A stretch of 64,000 nucleotides of DNA, taken from assembly GCA_902801125.1 (NCBI GenBank), contig CADCGT010000002.1, positions 305,980 to 369,979 on the forward strand, in the 5' to 3' direction. Below are positions 9,747 to 19,763 of the stretch, piece by piece. Each line of letters starts with the position of its first letter. The stretch's first letter is position 1. The DNA comes from an uncultured Pseudomonadota bacterium (GTDB lineage: Bacteria > Pseudomonadota > Alphaproteobacteria > Rs-D84). Made by a program: the position numbers and the translations under genes. Under the pieces are notes generated by a model. That model was not told the origin of the DNA and ran no database searches. It saw nothing but the letters and a program-made list of their open reading frames with translations.

Positions 9747-11828
9747 TTATTTTGTCAGCTTTTTGATAACCTCATCTGCGACATTTTGCGGAACTTCATC
9801 ATAGTGCGACAATTCCATATACGGATTTGCACGACCCTGGGACAAAGAACGCAGTGTTTTGACATATCCGAACAAATTGGCCAACGGGACATACGCCGAA
9901 ATCACCTGGTTACCAAACTGGGTTTCGATACCGTTGATTTGTCCACGACGACTGTTCAAATCGCCGATAATGTCACCGACATATTCTTCCGGTGTGGTCA
10001 CCGAAAGTTTCATAATCGGTTCCAACAATTTTGGCGACGCCTTTTTCATCGCTTCGCGGAAACAGGCGCGCGCCGCAATTTCAAAGCACAACACATTAGA
10101 ATCGACTTCATGATATTTACCATCAACCAATGTTGCCTTGAAATCCACAGTTGGATAGCCAATCAGAACACCCGTCTGTTGTGCTATCTTTAAACCTTTT
10201 TCTACACCCGGGATGTATTCTTTTGGAATCGCACCACCGACAATCTTGTTTTCAAATTCATAACCCTTGCCCGGTTCCAACGGTTCAAATTCAATTTTAA
10301 CCTGGGCATACTGACCCGAACCACCAGATTGTTTTTTATGTGTATATTCTTCGGTGACCGGTTTGCGGAATGTTTCACGATACGCAATACGCGGTTCGCC
10401 AACATTCACATCAACCTTGAATTCGCGCAGCAAACGATCGACCAAAATTTCCAAATGCAATTCACCGACACCCGCCAAAATGGTCTGGCCCGATTCTTCG
10501 TCAACCGACACACGGAAAGACGGATCTTCTTTGGCCAACGCCTGCAGGCCCAAAGACATCTTTTCAATGTCCGCCTTGGTTTTTGGCTCAACCGCAATAG
10601 AAATAACCGGTTCTGGGACATGGATGTTTTCCAAAATAATTGGATTATTTTCATCGCACAGCGTGTCGCCTGTAATCGTTTCTTTCATACCAACCAATGT
10701 AATAATATCACCGGCCGAGGCTTCTTTAATTTCTTCACGTTGATTAGAATGCATCAACAACATACGACCAACGCGTTCGCGTTTATCGCGATTCGAATTA
10801 TAGATATATGAACCCGATGTCAATTTACCCGAATAAATACGAATAAACATCAAATTTCCAACGAACGGGTCATTTGCAACCTTGAACGCCAGCGCGCTAA
10901 ACGGTTCTTTTGGATCCGGGTGACGTTCGATAACGGTTTCCTTGTCCATCTTGGTCCCTTTAATCGCCGGAACATCCAACGGTGATGGCAAGTAATCAAC
11001 AATCGCATCCAACAACGGTTGAACACCCTTATTTTTAAATGCGGTACCACATAAAACCGGAACAAAGTTTTGTGCAATTACGCCCTTGCGCAACAATTTC
11101 TTGACTGTGTCGTGGTCTGGGATTTTGCCTTCCATGTATTCTTCCATAATTGCATCATCCAGTGTCACAACTTCTTCAATCAATTTATTGTGCAATTCTT
11201 CGGCTTTTGCTTTCAATTCTTCGGGAATTTCGATTGTAATCGGATGGGAACCCGTTTCATCTTCCCAAATCAAGCCCTTCATTTCCAAAACATCGACAAC
11301 GCCCTTAAAGTCCGCTTCGGCCCCAATTGGGAAATTCAAAACAACCGGATTTGCGCCCAAGCGTTCACGAATCATATCAACACAACGGAAGAAATTTCCA
11401 CCAACACGGTCCATTTTATTGATAAAGCAAATACGCGGAACATTGTATCTATCGGCCTGGCGCCAGACAGTTTCGGTTTGCGGTTGAACACCGGACACCG
11501 ATTCGAAAACCGCGACCGCACCGTCCAAAACACGCAAAGAACGTTCCACTTCCATTGTAAAGTCCACGTGTCCCGGGGTATCAATCAAATTGATACGATG
11601 GTCACGCCAAAAGCATGTCGTTGCCGCAGATGTGATTGTAATACCACGTTCTTGTTCTTGTTCCATCCAGTCCATAGTGGCGGCACCATCGTGCACTTCA
11701 CCAATTTTGTATGTTTTACCGGTATAGAACAAAATACGTTCAGATGTTGTCGTTTTACCGGCATCAATGTGCGCCATAATGCCGATGTTACGGTACATGT
11801 GTAAAGGTGCGGTTTTTCCAACAGACAT
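9747..11828 (-). CDS. fusA: Translation elongation factor G
   Basis: 693 residues, standard length. G motifs: [13 protein letters not shown] (near residue 18), [26 protein letters not shown]. The domain IV/V region includes [18 protein letters not shown] and [15 protein letters not shown] drives translocation and, with RRF, ribosome recycling. Upstream neighbour rpsG and downstream tuf complete the str operon. Confidence 0.99.
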   Translation of the reverse strand: MSVGKTAPLHMYRNIGIMAHIDAGKTTTSERILFYTGKTYKIGEVHDGAATMDWMEQEQERGITITSAATTCFWRDHRINLIDTPGHVDFTMEVERSLRVLDGAVAVFESVSGVQPQTETVWRQADRYNVPRICFINKMDRVGGNFFRCVDMIRERLGANPVVLNFPIGAEADFKGVVDVLEMKGLIWEDETGSHPITIEIPEELKAKAEELHNKLIEEVVTLDDAIMEEYMEGKIPDHDTVKKLLRKGVIAQNFVPVLCGTAFKNKGVQPLLDAIVDYLPSPLDVPAIKGTKMDKETVIERHPDPKEPFSALAFKVANDPFVGNLMFIRIYSGKLTSGSYIYNSNRDKRERVGRMLLMHSNQREEIKEASAGDIITLVGMKETITGDTLCDENNPIILENIHVPEPVISIAVEPKTKADIEKMSLGLQALAKEDPSFRVSVDEESGQTILAGVGELHLEILVDRLLREFKVDVNVGEPRIAYRETFRKPVTEEYTHKKQSGGSGQYAQVKIEFEPLEPGKGYEFENKIVGGAIPKEYIPGVEKGLKIAQQTGVLIGYPTVDFKATLVDGKYHEVDSNVLCFEIAARACFREAMKKASPKLLEPIMKLSVTTPEEYVGDIIGDLNSRRGQINGIETQFGNQVISAYVPLANLFGYVKTLRSLSQGRANPYMELSHYDEVPQNVADEVIKKLTK

Positions 11829-11855
11829 TTTTCTTTTCCTTTATCTTTCTTTATA

Positions 11856-12332
<477 letters not shown>

Positions 12333-12400
12333 TTATACCTTTTTGTTTCTTCACCCGGATGTCCGGATTACTCACATGGGACACGCCCACATGTTCTTAA

Positions 12401-12772
12401 TTATTTTGCTTTCTTTGCACCATACAAAGAACGACCTTGTTTTCTGCTTTCTACGCCCTTGGTATCCAACACACCACGAATGATGTGATATTTAACACCG
12501 GGCAAGTCCTTTACACGGCCGCCACGAATCATGACTACGCTATGTTCTTGCAGGTTATGACCTTCACCCGGAATATACGCGGTCACTTCGCGACCATTGG
12601 CCAATTTAACACGGGCAACCTTACGTTGCGCAGAGTTAGGTTTTTTAGGTGTGGTTGTGTACACACGCGTGCAAACACCACGCTTTTGCGGATTTTCCAT
12701 CATATCAGGCGCCGTAGATTTCACGACGACTTTCTTACGTGGTTTCCGAATCAGTTGGTTCACTGTTGGCAT
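12401..12772 (-). CDS. rpsL: 30S ribosomal protein S12
   Basis: 123 residues, starts [14 protein letters not shown]. Contains the decoding-centre loops [21 protein letters not shown] and [33 protein letters not shown]. The lysines that change in classical streptomycin-resistant mutants are unaltered (KKPNSA). It is the first gene of the superoperon; the promoter lies about 150 bp upstream. Confidence 0.98.
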   Translation of the reverse strand: MPTVNQLIRKPRKKVVVKSTAPDMMENPQKRGVCTRVYTTTPKKPNSAQRKVARVKLANGREVTAYIPGEGHNLQEHSVVMIRGGRVKDLPGVKYHIIRGVLDTKGVESRKQGRSLYGAKKAK

Positions 12773-12922
12773 TCAAAATCTCTTTGTTTTTTCCTTATGT
12801 CCTTTTTCTACACAAAGCACCGTATCAGACTTATTTTAACGGCGACCCGCAATTATAAATCTGCCAGATTTACGGCGTTTTTTGTGCTTTTCACTTTCCT
12901 TGATTACACGGAAAGCGCCCTT

Positions 12923-12951
12923 ACTATAACCCCGACACCGCCAATTGTCAA
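12923..12951 (-). promoter_or_regulatory. Near-consensus sigma70-type promoter for the str operon
   Basis: Reading the minus strand, TTGACA and TATAGT are separated by exactly 17 bp. The predicted start near 12916 leaves a leader of about 145 nt before rpsL. That leader contains the small hairpin AAATCTG-G-CAGATTT and a weak purine-rich site before the ATG. The best match to consensus in the window, as expected for the ribosomal superoperon. Confidence 0.85.
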
Positions 12952-13002
12952 GGAATTTTCGCAAAAAATTTGATAAAAATCGCAGAAATTTAACATAAAG
13001 AA

Positions 13003-13025
13003 ACACCACCCAAACGGGTGGCGTT
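13003..13025 (-). terminator. Intrinsic terminator, probably bidirectional
   Basis: CCACCC-AAAC-GGGTGG stem. On the minus strand it lies about 20 bp after the stop of the gene ending at 13045 and is followed by GTTTCTTT. The plus strand also has a T run. Confidence 0.75.
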
Positions 13026-13044
13026 TTTATTTTGATTGTCAATT

Positions 13045-13830
13045 TTAGAAATCAACCCCAAATTTAACACCGAAACCGATACCATCTTGGGATTCCCAAC
13101 CACCATCGTTGTGTTCGATATCTTTGCTGATATAAACACCCAAATACTTGGTTGCATCAAAGTTAAAGTTCAAACCAGCGGCCAATTCCCATAACCCATG
13201 ATTATTTGCGTCAAAATAGCTGTCCAGGGTCTTATAGTAATCCGCAGATGCAATCGCGCTCCAACGATCACTGAACGTCCAATGACCGGCAACACCCAAA
13301 TTCAAATTATGATTTTGATTATATTCATCATCATATGCCCAATTGAACATACCGGAATTAGTATAAATGAAATTCGCATGTGCCATCAATGTCCAATCTT
13401 CGGTCACATAACCACCGCGGACACCAGCCATCCAAGAATATGTTGTCATATCTTTTTCGAACATAGAATTATGGAACGCGCGCATTGGGGTCACTTCAAA
13501 ACCAGCCAACACATCAAGTTTCCACGCGCAATCGTCAATCAAACGATACGCCGCATCCAACGCAACTTCATTCCACGAAAAGTTTTCAAAGAACGCATGT
13601 TCTGTCACAGACGTTGTTAAACCAACGGTCAATCTATCTGTGATCCCCCATCCAAAACGTTCACCCAAAGACCAATCTTGATCATTCTGGGAATGAGATC
13701 CCACGACCGTTTCACTAACAAAGTGACCTTTTTGTGGCATGTATAACGGATTACCGTCAATAACATTTGCCGCGTTTGCACCGGTAGCCGCCAAGACGGC
13801 CAACACAGAAGTCAAAGCAATTTTTTTCAT
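13045..13830 (-). CDS. Outer-membrane beta-barrel protein, paralogue 1 of 3
   Basis: 261 residues with a Sec signal peptide (MKKIALTSVLAVLAATGANA, cleavage after ANA). The mature part begins ANVIDGNPLYMPQKGHF, is rich in alternating aromatic/polar strands and ends in phenylalanine (KFGVDF), the classic C-terminal signal for the BAM complex. It shares this start, WxLGExFGxGxxDxL and a VRGGYVTEDWTLxAHANFIY segment with the next two genes. I cannot assign substrate or porin type. It has its own terminator, and an upstream CAACTAG motif shared with its paralogues. Confidence 0.85.
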   Translation of the reverse strand: MKKIALTSVLAVLAATGANAANVIDGNPLYMPQKGHFVSETVVGSHSQNDQDWSLGERFGWGITDRLTVGLTTSVTEHAFFENFSWNEVALDAAYRLIDDCAWKLDVLAGFEVTPMRAFHNSMFEKDMTTYSWMAGVRGGYVTEDWTLMAHANFIYTNSGMFNWAYDDEYNQNHNLNLGVAGHWTFSDRWSAIASADYYKTLDSYFDANNHGLWELAAGLNFNFDATKYLGVYISKDIEHNDGGWESQDGIGFGVKFGVDF

Positions 13831-13924
13831 TATTTTATCCTTTCATTTTTGTTTTATACCTAGAAAATATAATCTAGTTGATGCAATTCTAACAACATCT
13901 TAGGACTTTGTCCACAAAAAAAGA

Positions 13925-13942
13925 ACGGGTCAATCGACCCGT
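13925..13942 (-). terminator. Intrinsic terminator after beta-barrel paralogue 2
   Basis: ACGGGTC-AATC-GACCCGT stem followed, on the minus strand, by a run of T (the A run at 13913-13922). It lies just after the stop codon of the gene ending at 13963. Confidence 0.85.
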
Positions 13943-13962
13943 CCTTGTATCATATTACGATA

Positions 13963-14841
13963 TTAGAAATCGATACCGAATTTCAAACCGAAACCATAAC
14001 CGTTGACATCATCAACATCCAGGCCACCGGCGACTTCACGTGCGATTTCTTTGGTCAAATATGCACCAACATATTTTGTATCGTCAATGTTCATATTCAG
14101 ACCCAAAGACAATTCCCAGAAACCTTTGGTTTCAACTTCATTGTAATGATCCATAACTTTGAAATAGTCAGCAGATGCAACTGCACTCCATGTATCACTC
14201 ATTGTCCAATGACCGGCAACACCCAAGTTCAAGATGTGATTCGCCCACATTGGATCATCATCACCCCAGTTGAACGCTTCACTGTTAGCATAGATAAAAT
14301 TAGCATGTGCCGCCAATGTCCAATCTTCGGTTACATAACCACCACGAACACCCGCAGTCCACATATATGTTGTTGTTTCTTTATCCATGAATTTTGCATG
14401 ATCGCCCCAAACCGGCATCATTTCAAATCCACCCATGATATCCAATTTCCATGCAGAATCATTGATAACGCGCCATGTCAAATCTGCGCCCAATTCGTTC
14501 CATGCATTACCATTACCAAGTTCTTCCGTCACTTCTGTCGCGGCTGTTTGCCCCGCCACACCATCATCTACAACAGTCGTTGTTTTTGTTTTACCATCAA
14601 ACCAATTTGCTTCGGACGCCGATGTGTTCAACGAAATCGCCAAACGGTCAGTAATACCAAAACCAAATGTTTCACCCAAAGACACTTCATCAACATTTTT
14701 TGTATCCGAAGACAAAGATGTTTCACTGTAAAAATGACCCTTTTGTGGCATATACAACGGATTACCATCCATTGTGTTCGCCGCATTCGCGCCGGCCGCC
14801 GCAAAGACAGCCAACAAAGATGTCAAAGCAATTTTTTTCAT
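13963..14841 (-). CDS. Outer-membrane beta-barrel protein, paralogue 2 of 3
   Basis: 292 residues: signal peptide of about 20 residues, mature start ANTMDGNPLYMPQKGHFYSET, final residues KFGIDF. Very similar to the paralogues on either side, including WTAGVRGGYVTEDWTLAAHANF. It is longer because of an insertion near residues 75-105 (GKTKTTTVVDDGVAGQTAATEVTEEL region cut across a likely surface loop). A variable loop in otherwise conserved paralogues suggests surface exposure. Function beyond outer-membrane barrel is unknown. Confidence 0.85.
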   Translation of the reverse strand: MKKIALTSLLAVFAAAGANAANTMDGNPLYMPQKGHFYSETSLSSDTKNVDEVSLGETFGFGITDRLAISLNTSASEANWFDGKTKTTTVVDDGVAGQTAATEVTEELGNGNAWNELGADLTWRVINDSAWKLDIMGGFEMMPVWGDHAKFMDKETTTYMWTAGVRGGYVTEDWTLAAHANFIYANSEAFNWGDDDPMWANHILNLGVAGHWTMSDTWSAVASADYFKVMDHYNEVETKGFWELSLGLNMNIDDTKYVGAYLTKEIAREVAGGLDVDDVNGYGFGLKFGIDF

Positions 14842-14957
14842 TATTTATCCTTTCGTTGTTTGTTTAAGTTCATGAACTAGTACAACCTAGTTGAGCACAT
14901 TTTAACCCACAAATGGGAATAAATTCAAGCAAAAAATAATAACCAAGAATAACAAAA

Positions 14958-15049
14958 AGTGGTTAGTGGTTAGTGTTAGTGGTTAGTAGAATCTGGAATA
15001 ATTTTGCAATTGTGAATTTATTCCAGAGACCACTAGCCACTAACCACTA
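14958..15049. repeat. Palindromic member of the TAACCACTA intergenic repeat family
   Basis: The left part has AGTGGTTAGTGGTTAGTG repeats and the right part the complementary CACTAGCCACTAACCACTA. Between them a perfect 10-bp inverted repeat TCTGGAATAA (14992-15001) / TTATTCCAGA (15018-15027) closes a 16-nt loop. The whole piece can form one long hairpin. It sits between two beta-barrel genes, directly before the next terminator. Confidence 0.8.
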
Positions 15050-15053
15050 AAAA

Positions 15054-15071
15054 AACGCCCTTTCGGGCGTT
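15054..15071 (-). terminator. Intrinsic terminator after beta-barrel paralogue 3
   Basis: AACGCCC-TTTC-GGGCGTT with A/T runs on both sides, so it could act in both directions; it lies 7 bp beyond the stop of the gene ending at 15078. Confidence 0.85.
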
Positions 15072-15077
15072 TTTGTT

Positions 15078-15851
15078 TTAGAATTCGATACCGAATTTAA
15101 CACCATAACCAACACCGTCATCCAATTCCCAATCGCCTGTGGCATGATGCATCGCACCATTGATATACAAGCCAACAAACTTTGTTGCATCAATGTTGTA
15201 ATTCACACCAAACGTACCGGTCCAAGAACCATCATCTTTTGCTTCTTCATCGGCAAAACCGGTATATTCAACGCCAGCGACCAAATTCCAATTGTTAGTC
15301 AACACCAATTGAGCATCAACACCCGCACGCCACATATGATTCAACGGATATTCATCACCCCAGTTGAAAGATTCGGTGTTACCATAGTTAAAGTCAACAT
15401 GACCCGCAACCGTCCATCCTGATGTCATATATCCGGCGCGCAATCCCATTGTCCACATATAGTTTGAATAATCTTCATCCCAGAACGGTTCATGATCGCC
15501 CCAAACCGGTATCACGCCATAACGACCATAAACATCGGCCTTCCATGCGCCACGATCAAATACGCGCATTGTCAAGCCTAATGACAAATCATTCCAAGAT
15601 GCACCATCAAAAGATTCTAATTCTGATGCACTGGTTCTTAAATCAACCGCCAAGAAATCAGAAACACCAAAACCAAATTCTTCACCCAACGTCCAATTTT
15701 CAGATTTTTCAGAATGAGAATACAAATCTGTCACACTGTAAAAATGACCGGCACGTGGCATATACAACGGATTACCGTCAATCGCGTTTGCCGCATGTGC
15801 ACCCGCCGCCGCGAAAACCGCCAATAAAGATGTTAAAGCAATTTTTTTCAT
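15078..15851 (-). CDS. Outer-membrane beta-barrel protein, paralogue 3 of 3
   Basis: 257 residues: signal peptide ending AAAGAHA, mature start ANAIDGNPLYMPRAGHFYSVT, final residues KFGIEF. Same layout as paralogues 1 and 2, with more divergence in the second half (TSGWTVAGHVDFNYGNTES replaces the VTEDWTLxAHANF segment). Aspartate/tryptophan-rich turns resemble small monomeric barrels, but no specific family is recognised. The upstream region has TTGACA-17-TCTAGT as a candidate promoter overlapping the shared CAACTAG motif at 15901-15907. Confidence 0.85.
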   Translation of the reverse strand: MKKIALTSLLAVFAAAGAHAANAIDGNPLYMPRAGHFYSVTDLYSHSEKSENWTLGEEFGFGVSDFLAVDLRTSASELESFDGASWNDLSLGLTMRVFDRGAWKADVYGRYGVIPVWGDHEPFWDEDYSNYMWTMGLRAGYMTSGWTVAGHVDFNYGNTESFNWGDEYPLNHMWRAGVDAQLVLTNNWNLVAGVEYTGFADEEAKDDGSWTGTFGVNYNIDATKFVGLYINGAMHHATGDWELDDGVGYGVKFGIEF

Positions 15852-15953
15852 TATTTATCCTTTCCTTGTTTGTTTATGAAAAACTAGAACTTCTCTCCAT
15901 CTAGTTGTCAATATTTTCCTATTTGAAAAATACAATTTCAAGAAAAAAGATTT

Positions 15954-15982
15954 TTGCGAACATGAAAAAATTGTGCTATAAT
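15954..15982 (+). promoter_or_regulatory. Promoter for a short transcript
   Basis: TTGCGA, 17-bp spacer, TATAAT, with TGTGC just before the -10 box. No open reading frame with a ribosome binding site follows, but an intrinsic terminator does, about 50 nt on. Confidence 0.65.
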
Positions 15983-15988
15983 CCCGGC

Positions 15989-16044
15989 CGTTGCGATTCG
16001 GAACATTACCACACCGCACAAGGCGCGGCATTTCCGCGTTTTTT
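15989..16044 (+). ncRNA. Candidate small RNA of about 55 nt
   Basis: Predicted from a strong promoter (15954-15982) followed within about 50 nt by a CGCGG-CATTT-CCGCG hairpin (16024-16038) and a run of six T. The body (CCGGCCGTTGCGATTCGGAA...) encodes no plausible peptide. I compared it by eye with SRP RNA, 6S and tmRNA hallmarks and saw no match. Alternatives are a promoter with early termination that controls nothing else, or a remnant. The next gene (mltG) is on the opposite strand, tail to tail. Confidence 0.45.
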
Positions 16045-16093
16045 ATTAAAAATTTATAAAATTAAATTATTAAAGTTTTTAATGAATAACAAA

Positions 16094-17098
16094 TTACAAA
16101 TCTGGATTGTTTAATTTTTTTATCTCGCGCCAGTCGGCATGATTTTTCATATGCGATTCGTAATCAGATGAAAATTTATGACCGCCCCGCCCGTCTGCAA
16201 CGAAATACAGATATTTTGTATCGGCGGGATTCATCACGGCACGAATCGCCGCACGACCAACATTTGCAATTGGCGCCGGCGGCAGGCCATTATTGCGATA
16301 TGTATTATACGCACTGTCTATTTTCAAATGTCCACGCAACAATGGCGCACCCCGCATATCACCATACCCATCGGTCAACGCATAGACAACCGTCGGGTCC
16401 GCCTGTAATCGCATTCCACGACGCAGGCGATTCAAATACACACTTGCCACCACGGGCATTTCCGATGCGCGCGGCGTTTCCCTTTGCACGATGGACGCCA
16501 ATATTATTACATCGTCCCATCCACGCAGCGGTGCCGGTGGCGTGCGACGCGTACGAATCCAATTATTTTTTATCCCCTCCATTTTTTTACGTGCCAATTC
16601 CAGAACCGCCAACCGCGATGTTCCACGCGCCACATGATATGTATCGGGGAAAATATCACCATCGGCCAAATCACATACGGCGCGTCCATCATCACAATCT
16701 ACATCGCCGTCCAATTGCGACGCCCCGCGCAATAAATCTTTGATTTGCAGGATTGTCAAACCTTCGGGAATAACAATTTTTATTGTTGCGATTTTTCCGC
16801 GTTGAAACATACCGGCAATTTTCCAAACCGACGCCCCCCGTGGAATTTCATATTCACCACTTTGCACGCGTCCGCCCCGCATACGAATGGCCATTTTGAA
16901 TGCCATATCGGAAAATACGATTTTTTGGGAATCCAATCGGCGCGCGACACTTGTCACCGTATCGCCAGAATTTATATTAAACATAACCGATTCGCGAATC
17001 GGCGACCGCACGCCCAACGCATAGTAAATCACACCCGCCATCGCAATTGCAATCAATATTAAATAGCGCGCAAAAATCTTTTTCGTTCGTTTCCGCAT
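16094..17098 (-). CDS. mltG: Endolytic murein transglycosylase MltG (YceG-like)
   Basis: 334 residues when started at MRKRTKKIFARYLIL. One N-terminal membrane segment (about residues 11-31) anchors a periplasmic domain. A LysM-like part (FNINSGDTVTSVARRL) precedes the catalytic YceG domain with the conserved glutamate in ASIVQRET and RLQADPTVVYAL. MltG cuts nascent glycan strands and sets their length. An ATG four codons earlier lies inside the -10 box at 17109-17114 and is unlikely to be transcribed, so the later start is chosen. Confidence 0.93.
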   Translation of the reverse strand: MRKRTKKIFARYLILIAIAMAGVIYYALGVRSPIRESVMFNINSGDTVTSVARRLDSQKIVFSDMAFKMAIRMRGGRVQSGEYEIPRGASVWKIAGMFQRGKIATIKIVIPEGLTILQIKDLLRGASQLDGDVDCDDGRAVCDLADGDIFPDTYHVARGTSRLAVLELARKKMEGIKNNWIRTRRTPPAPLRGWDDVIILASIVQRETPRASEMPVVASVYLNRLRRGMRLQADPTVVYALTDGYGDMRGAPLLRGHLKIDSAYNTYRNNGLPPAPIANVGRAAIRAVMNPADTKYLYFVADGRGGHKFSSDYESHMKNHADWREIKKLNNPDL

Positions 17099-17108
17099 AG
17101 CGAAAAAC

Positions 17109-17136
17109 ATTATGCCAGATAAAAACCAATTTGCAA
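17109..17136 (-). promoter_or_regulatory. mltG promoter close to the start codon
   Basis: TTGCAA, 16-bp spacer, CATAAT on the minus strand. The -10 box ends 10 nt before the chosen ATG, leaving at most a few leader nucleotides and no room for a ribosome binding site. Confidence 0.55.
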
Positions 17137-17178
17137 ATTATGATTACATAATCATATAAATTTGAATCACATAAATTA

Positions 17179-17208
17179 AAATCACCCCCGAGGGATAGGG
17201 GGTGATTT
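17179..17208 (-). terminator. Terminator after tRNA-Pro
   Basis: Eleven-base perfect stem AAATCACCCCC / GGGGGTGATTT around an 8-nt loop, 8 bp beyond the CCA end of the tRNA, followed by a T-rich stretch on the minus strand. Confidence 0.85.
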
Positions 17209-17215
17209 AAATTTA

Positions 17216-17292
<77 letters not shown>

Positions 17293-17406
17293 AACATACA
17301 CAACAAACAAACGTTCTTTGAAGGAACGGTTCGATTATAGAGCACAAATATTCATTTGCAACTTTTTTTTAACTTTTTTTATTTTTTCCCTATCTTGCCA
17401 CCTTTT

Positions 17407-17435
17407 ACTAAACACTAACAACTAACACTAACCAC
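17407..17435. repeat. TAACCACTA-type intergenic repeat
   Basis: ACTAAACACTAACAACTAACACTAACCAC, a short degenerate run of the CACTAAC unit found in many spacers of this window. It lies in the 207-bp space upstream of the acyl-CoA synthetase gene; the rest of that space is AT-rich with no clear promoter match. Confidence 0.7.
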
Positions 17436-17499
17436 TTTTTGCTTGTTTTTTCCCAGAAATATTGCATCATTTATGGAAATTTAATCAAAGGAATACTAT

Positions 17500-19158
17500 A
17501 TGTTTGCGACACGTTTTTTATCCAAGACGCATTTCGAAGATTACAAAGATTATATTGAAAATGCCCGCCCAATCGTCCCGGAACACTTTAATTTCGCATA
17601 CGATGTTGTTGATGAAATCGCACGCGAAACCCCGGAAAAGCCGGCAATTATCTGGGTTGACGATTCGGGAAATTGCAAACGGTTTTCTTTTTCCGACCTG
17701 TCGCGGATGTCAAATGCGGTTGCAAATTATTTGACGTCGCGCGGCCTTAAACGTGGCGATACCGTATTATTGTTCTTGCGCCGGCGTTGGGAATATTGGG
17801 TTTTAATGATGGCGATGCACAAAACCGGCGTAATTCCGATCCCATCAACGAATCAGTTAAAGGCCGAAGACATAAAATACCGAATCGATACAGCCGACGC
17901 CCGTGCAATCATCGCCTTTGACGACGGCCATGTTGTGACCGAGATTAAAAACGCAATTGGCGATTCGAATGTTTTATTCATAACAAATGATGAAGTTGCC
18001 GATTCGATAAACACTATGCCGGACACATTTGAACGCGTGCCCAACGAAAATTCCGACACGATGGTTATTTACTTTACATCTGGCACGACCGACATGCCAA
18101 AAATGGTTGCCCACAATTACACATATCCATTGGGGCACATAAACACCGCGGTATTTTGGCAAAGATTGCGCGACGGCGATATTCATTTCACACTGTCTGA
18201 ATCGGGATGGGCAAAATGTTCATGGGGCAAAATGTACGGCCAATGGTTGGCGGGTGCCACGGTATTTATATTTGATGTCGCGGGAATCTTTACCGCGCAC
18301 GATTTGTGGCACGCAATGTCAGAATACGGTGTGACATCGTTCTGTGCGCCACCGACGGTTTATAAAATGCTGATTCACGCCGACGCGTCAAAATATGACC
18401 TGACGAAATTGGTCAAGGCCGATGTCGCCGGCGAGGCATTAAATCCAGAGGTTTACGAACGTTTTCTTGCCATGACCGGAATTAAATTACACGAAGGATT
18501 CGGTCAAACCGAAACATGCGTCCAATTATTTACGAACGAATGGATTGAACCCAAACCCGGCAGCATGGGCATGCCCGCCGCCGGTTGGGACATAAAATTA
18601 TTGGACGAAGACGGTCGCCCGGTCGCGGATGGCCGTGTTGGCGAAATTTGCATATCATTGGAAAACGGTCGCCCGGTCGGCCTGTTCCAGGGATATCATA
18701 AAAACGAAAAATTGACCAATTTGGCGTTTCGCGACGGGTACTATCACACGGGCGATGTCGCGTATCGCGATGCGGACGGTTATTTCTGGTTCGTGGGCCG
18801 CAATGATGATTTGATTAAATCGTCTGGTTATCGTATAAGTCCATTTGAGGTTGAATCTGTATTATTGGAACATCCCGCCGTACGCGAAGTTGCCGTCACC
18901 GGCATTCCCGACCCATCACGCGGCATGGCGGTCAAGGCAACAATTGTCTTGAATAAATATTTCCAAGGAACAGATGTCTTGATCCGGCAATTACAGGACC
19001 ACGTCCGCAACCGCACCGCGGCATATAAATACCCGCGTGTTATTGAATTCGTTGACAGTTTACCAATGACCATATCGGGCAAGATTCGCCGCGCCCTTAT
19101 CCGCACATTGGACAGCGCGAAAAGCGCAATCGGCCTGGGTAAAGAAGACGAAAAATAG
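17500..19158 (+). CDS. Acyl-CoA synthetase, AMP-forming (medium-chain/acetyl type)
   Basis: 552 residues of the ANL adenylate-forming superfamily. The P-loop-like A3 motif reads YFTSGTTDMPKMV (about residues 190-202), A5 is GFGQTET, A7 HTGDVAYRD, A8 GRNDDLIKSSGYRISPFEVE and the catalytic C-terminal lysine is in SGKIRR. This makes an acyl-adenylate and then acyl-CoA from a carboxylic acid, ATP and CoA. The overall pattern fits medium-chain acyl-CoA synthetases; the true acid is unknown. AAAGGA 9 nt upstream sets the ATG. The TAG stop merges into a repeat (TAGTGGGCGAGTGTTAG). Confidence 0.93.
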   Translation: MFATRFLSKTHFEDYKDYIENARPIVPEHFNFAYDVVDEIARETPEKPAIIWVDDSGNCKRFSFSDLSRMSNAVANYLTSRGLKRGDTVLLFLRRRWEYWVLMMAMHKTGVIPIPSTNQLKAEDIKYRIDTADARAIIAFDDGHVVTEIKNAIGDSNVLFITNDEVADSINTMPDTFERVPNENSDTMVIYFTSGTTDMPKMVAHNYTYPLGHINTAVFWQRLRDGDIHFTLSESGWAKCSWGKMYGQWLAGATVFIFDVAGIFTAHDLWHAMSEYGVTSFCAPPTVYKMLIHADASKYDLTKLVKADVAGEALNPEVYERFLAMTGIKLHEGFGQTETCVQLFTNEWIEPKPGSMGMPAAGWDIKLLDEDGRPVADGRVGEICISLENGRPVGLFQGYHKNEKLTNLAFRDGYYHTGDVAYRDADGYFWFVGRNDDLIKSSGYRISPFEVESVLLEHPAVREVAVTGIPDPSRGMAVKATIVLNKYFQGTDVLIRQLQDHVRNRTAAYKYPRVIEFVDSLPMTISGKIRRALIRTLDSAKSAIGLGKEDEK

Positions 19159-19186
19159 TGGGCGAGTGTTAGTGATTAGAAAAAAC

Positions 19187-19209
19187 CGCCCCATTCGGGC
19201 GTTTTTTTT
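19187..19209 (+). terminator. Shared terminator between converging genes
   Basis: CGCCC-CATTC-GGGCG followed by eight T on the plus strand, with A run on the other side, serving the acyl-CoA synthetase and probably also the minus-strand gene ending at 19208. Confidence 0.85.
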
Positions 19210-19714
19210 AATCCGGTAATTCCCACAACAGGCAATTTTCACTGGTTTCTTCGGCATTTTCGATATACCGCACACATACCTTGTTTTTCTGCCTTAGTTC
19301 AATTTCTTCGTCGATTCTTCCAAATGCATAATCAATAATTCCTGCGGAAATTACCCCTTTGCTTACATCATCCGTTGTAAAACCACGTGGTTCTAAAACT
19401 GTCATCAATGCACCGCCCTCTTCGGTTAATTTGCCAATGGCTAATTTAAGCCCCCATGTTCGGTTTTCTCCAGCCATACCATTGGCCCCCGTCGACAAGA
19501 ATACACGTTTTTGGATTACCCCATCGGTGGTTGTGTCGGTGATAACAGAACTTGGGTAGAACCGCGTTGTTGGATGACCGGCGATTTTATCTTGTTTTGT
19601 TTCGACCCGGGTATCTACATAGTTTTGTGTGGTGACGGTTTGCGTTGTTGTTTCGGCGTACGTGTTGCCCGCAACCGCCGTTATAACCATGGCAAATAAT
19701 AACTTTTTGCTCAT
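19208..19714 (-). CDS. Secreted YVD/NCLLW-family protein 1
   Basis: 168 residues. Signal peptide MSKKLLFAMVITAVAGNTYA, then TTQNYVDTRVETKQDKI, the same module seen after the signal peptide of five other proteins here. The C-terminus CVRYIENAEETSENCLLWELPD carries two conserved cysteines and the LLW motif. No enzymatic motif. The YVD...KQDK module resembles repeats in phage and prophage fibre proteins, so a surface fibre or adhesin is possible, but this is inference. A 119-bp inverted-repeat element lies 50 bp upstream. Confidence 0.75.
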   Translation of the reverse strand: MSKKLLFAMVITAVAGNTYAETTTQTVTTQNYVDTRVETKQDKIAGHPTTRFYPSSVITDTTTDGVIQKRVFLSTGANGMAGENRTWGLKLAIGKLTEEGGALMTVLEPRGFTTDDVSKGVISAGIIDYAFGRIDEEIELRQKNKVCVRYIENAEETSENCLLWELPD

Positions 19715-19763
19715 TGTACTTGTCCTTTTTCTCTCTGATTTTCCTTGCTAAAAAGTGTACAAT

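Noticed and set aside
12836..13042. 68-codon frame in the rpsL leader ending in a basic segment (KKRRKSGRFIIAGRR)
   Set aside because: The basic end looks like a small ribosomal protein, but the frame starts before the promoter and has no start codon within the predicted transcript.
16168..16743. Plus-strand frame of 191 codons opposite mltG
   Set aside because: Antisense to a well-supported gene; histidine/proline-rich translation typical of shadow frames.
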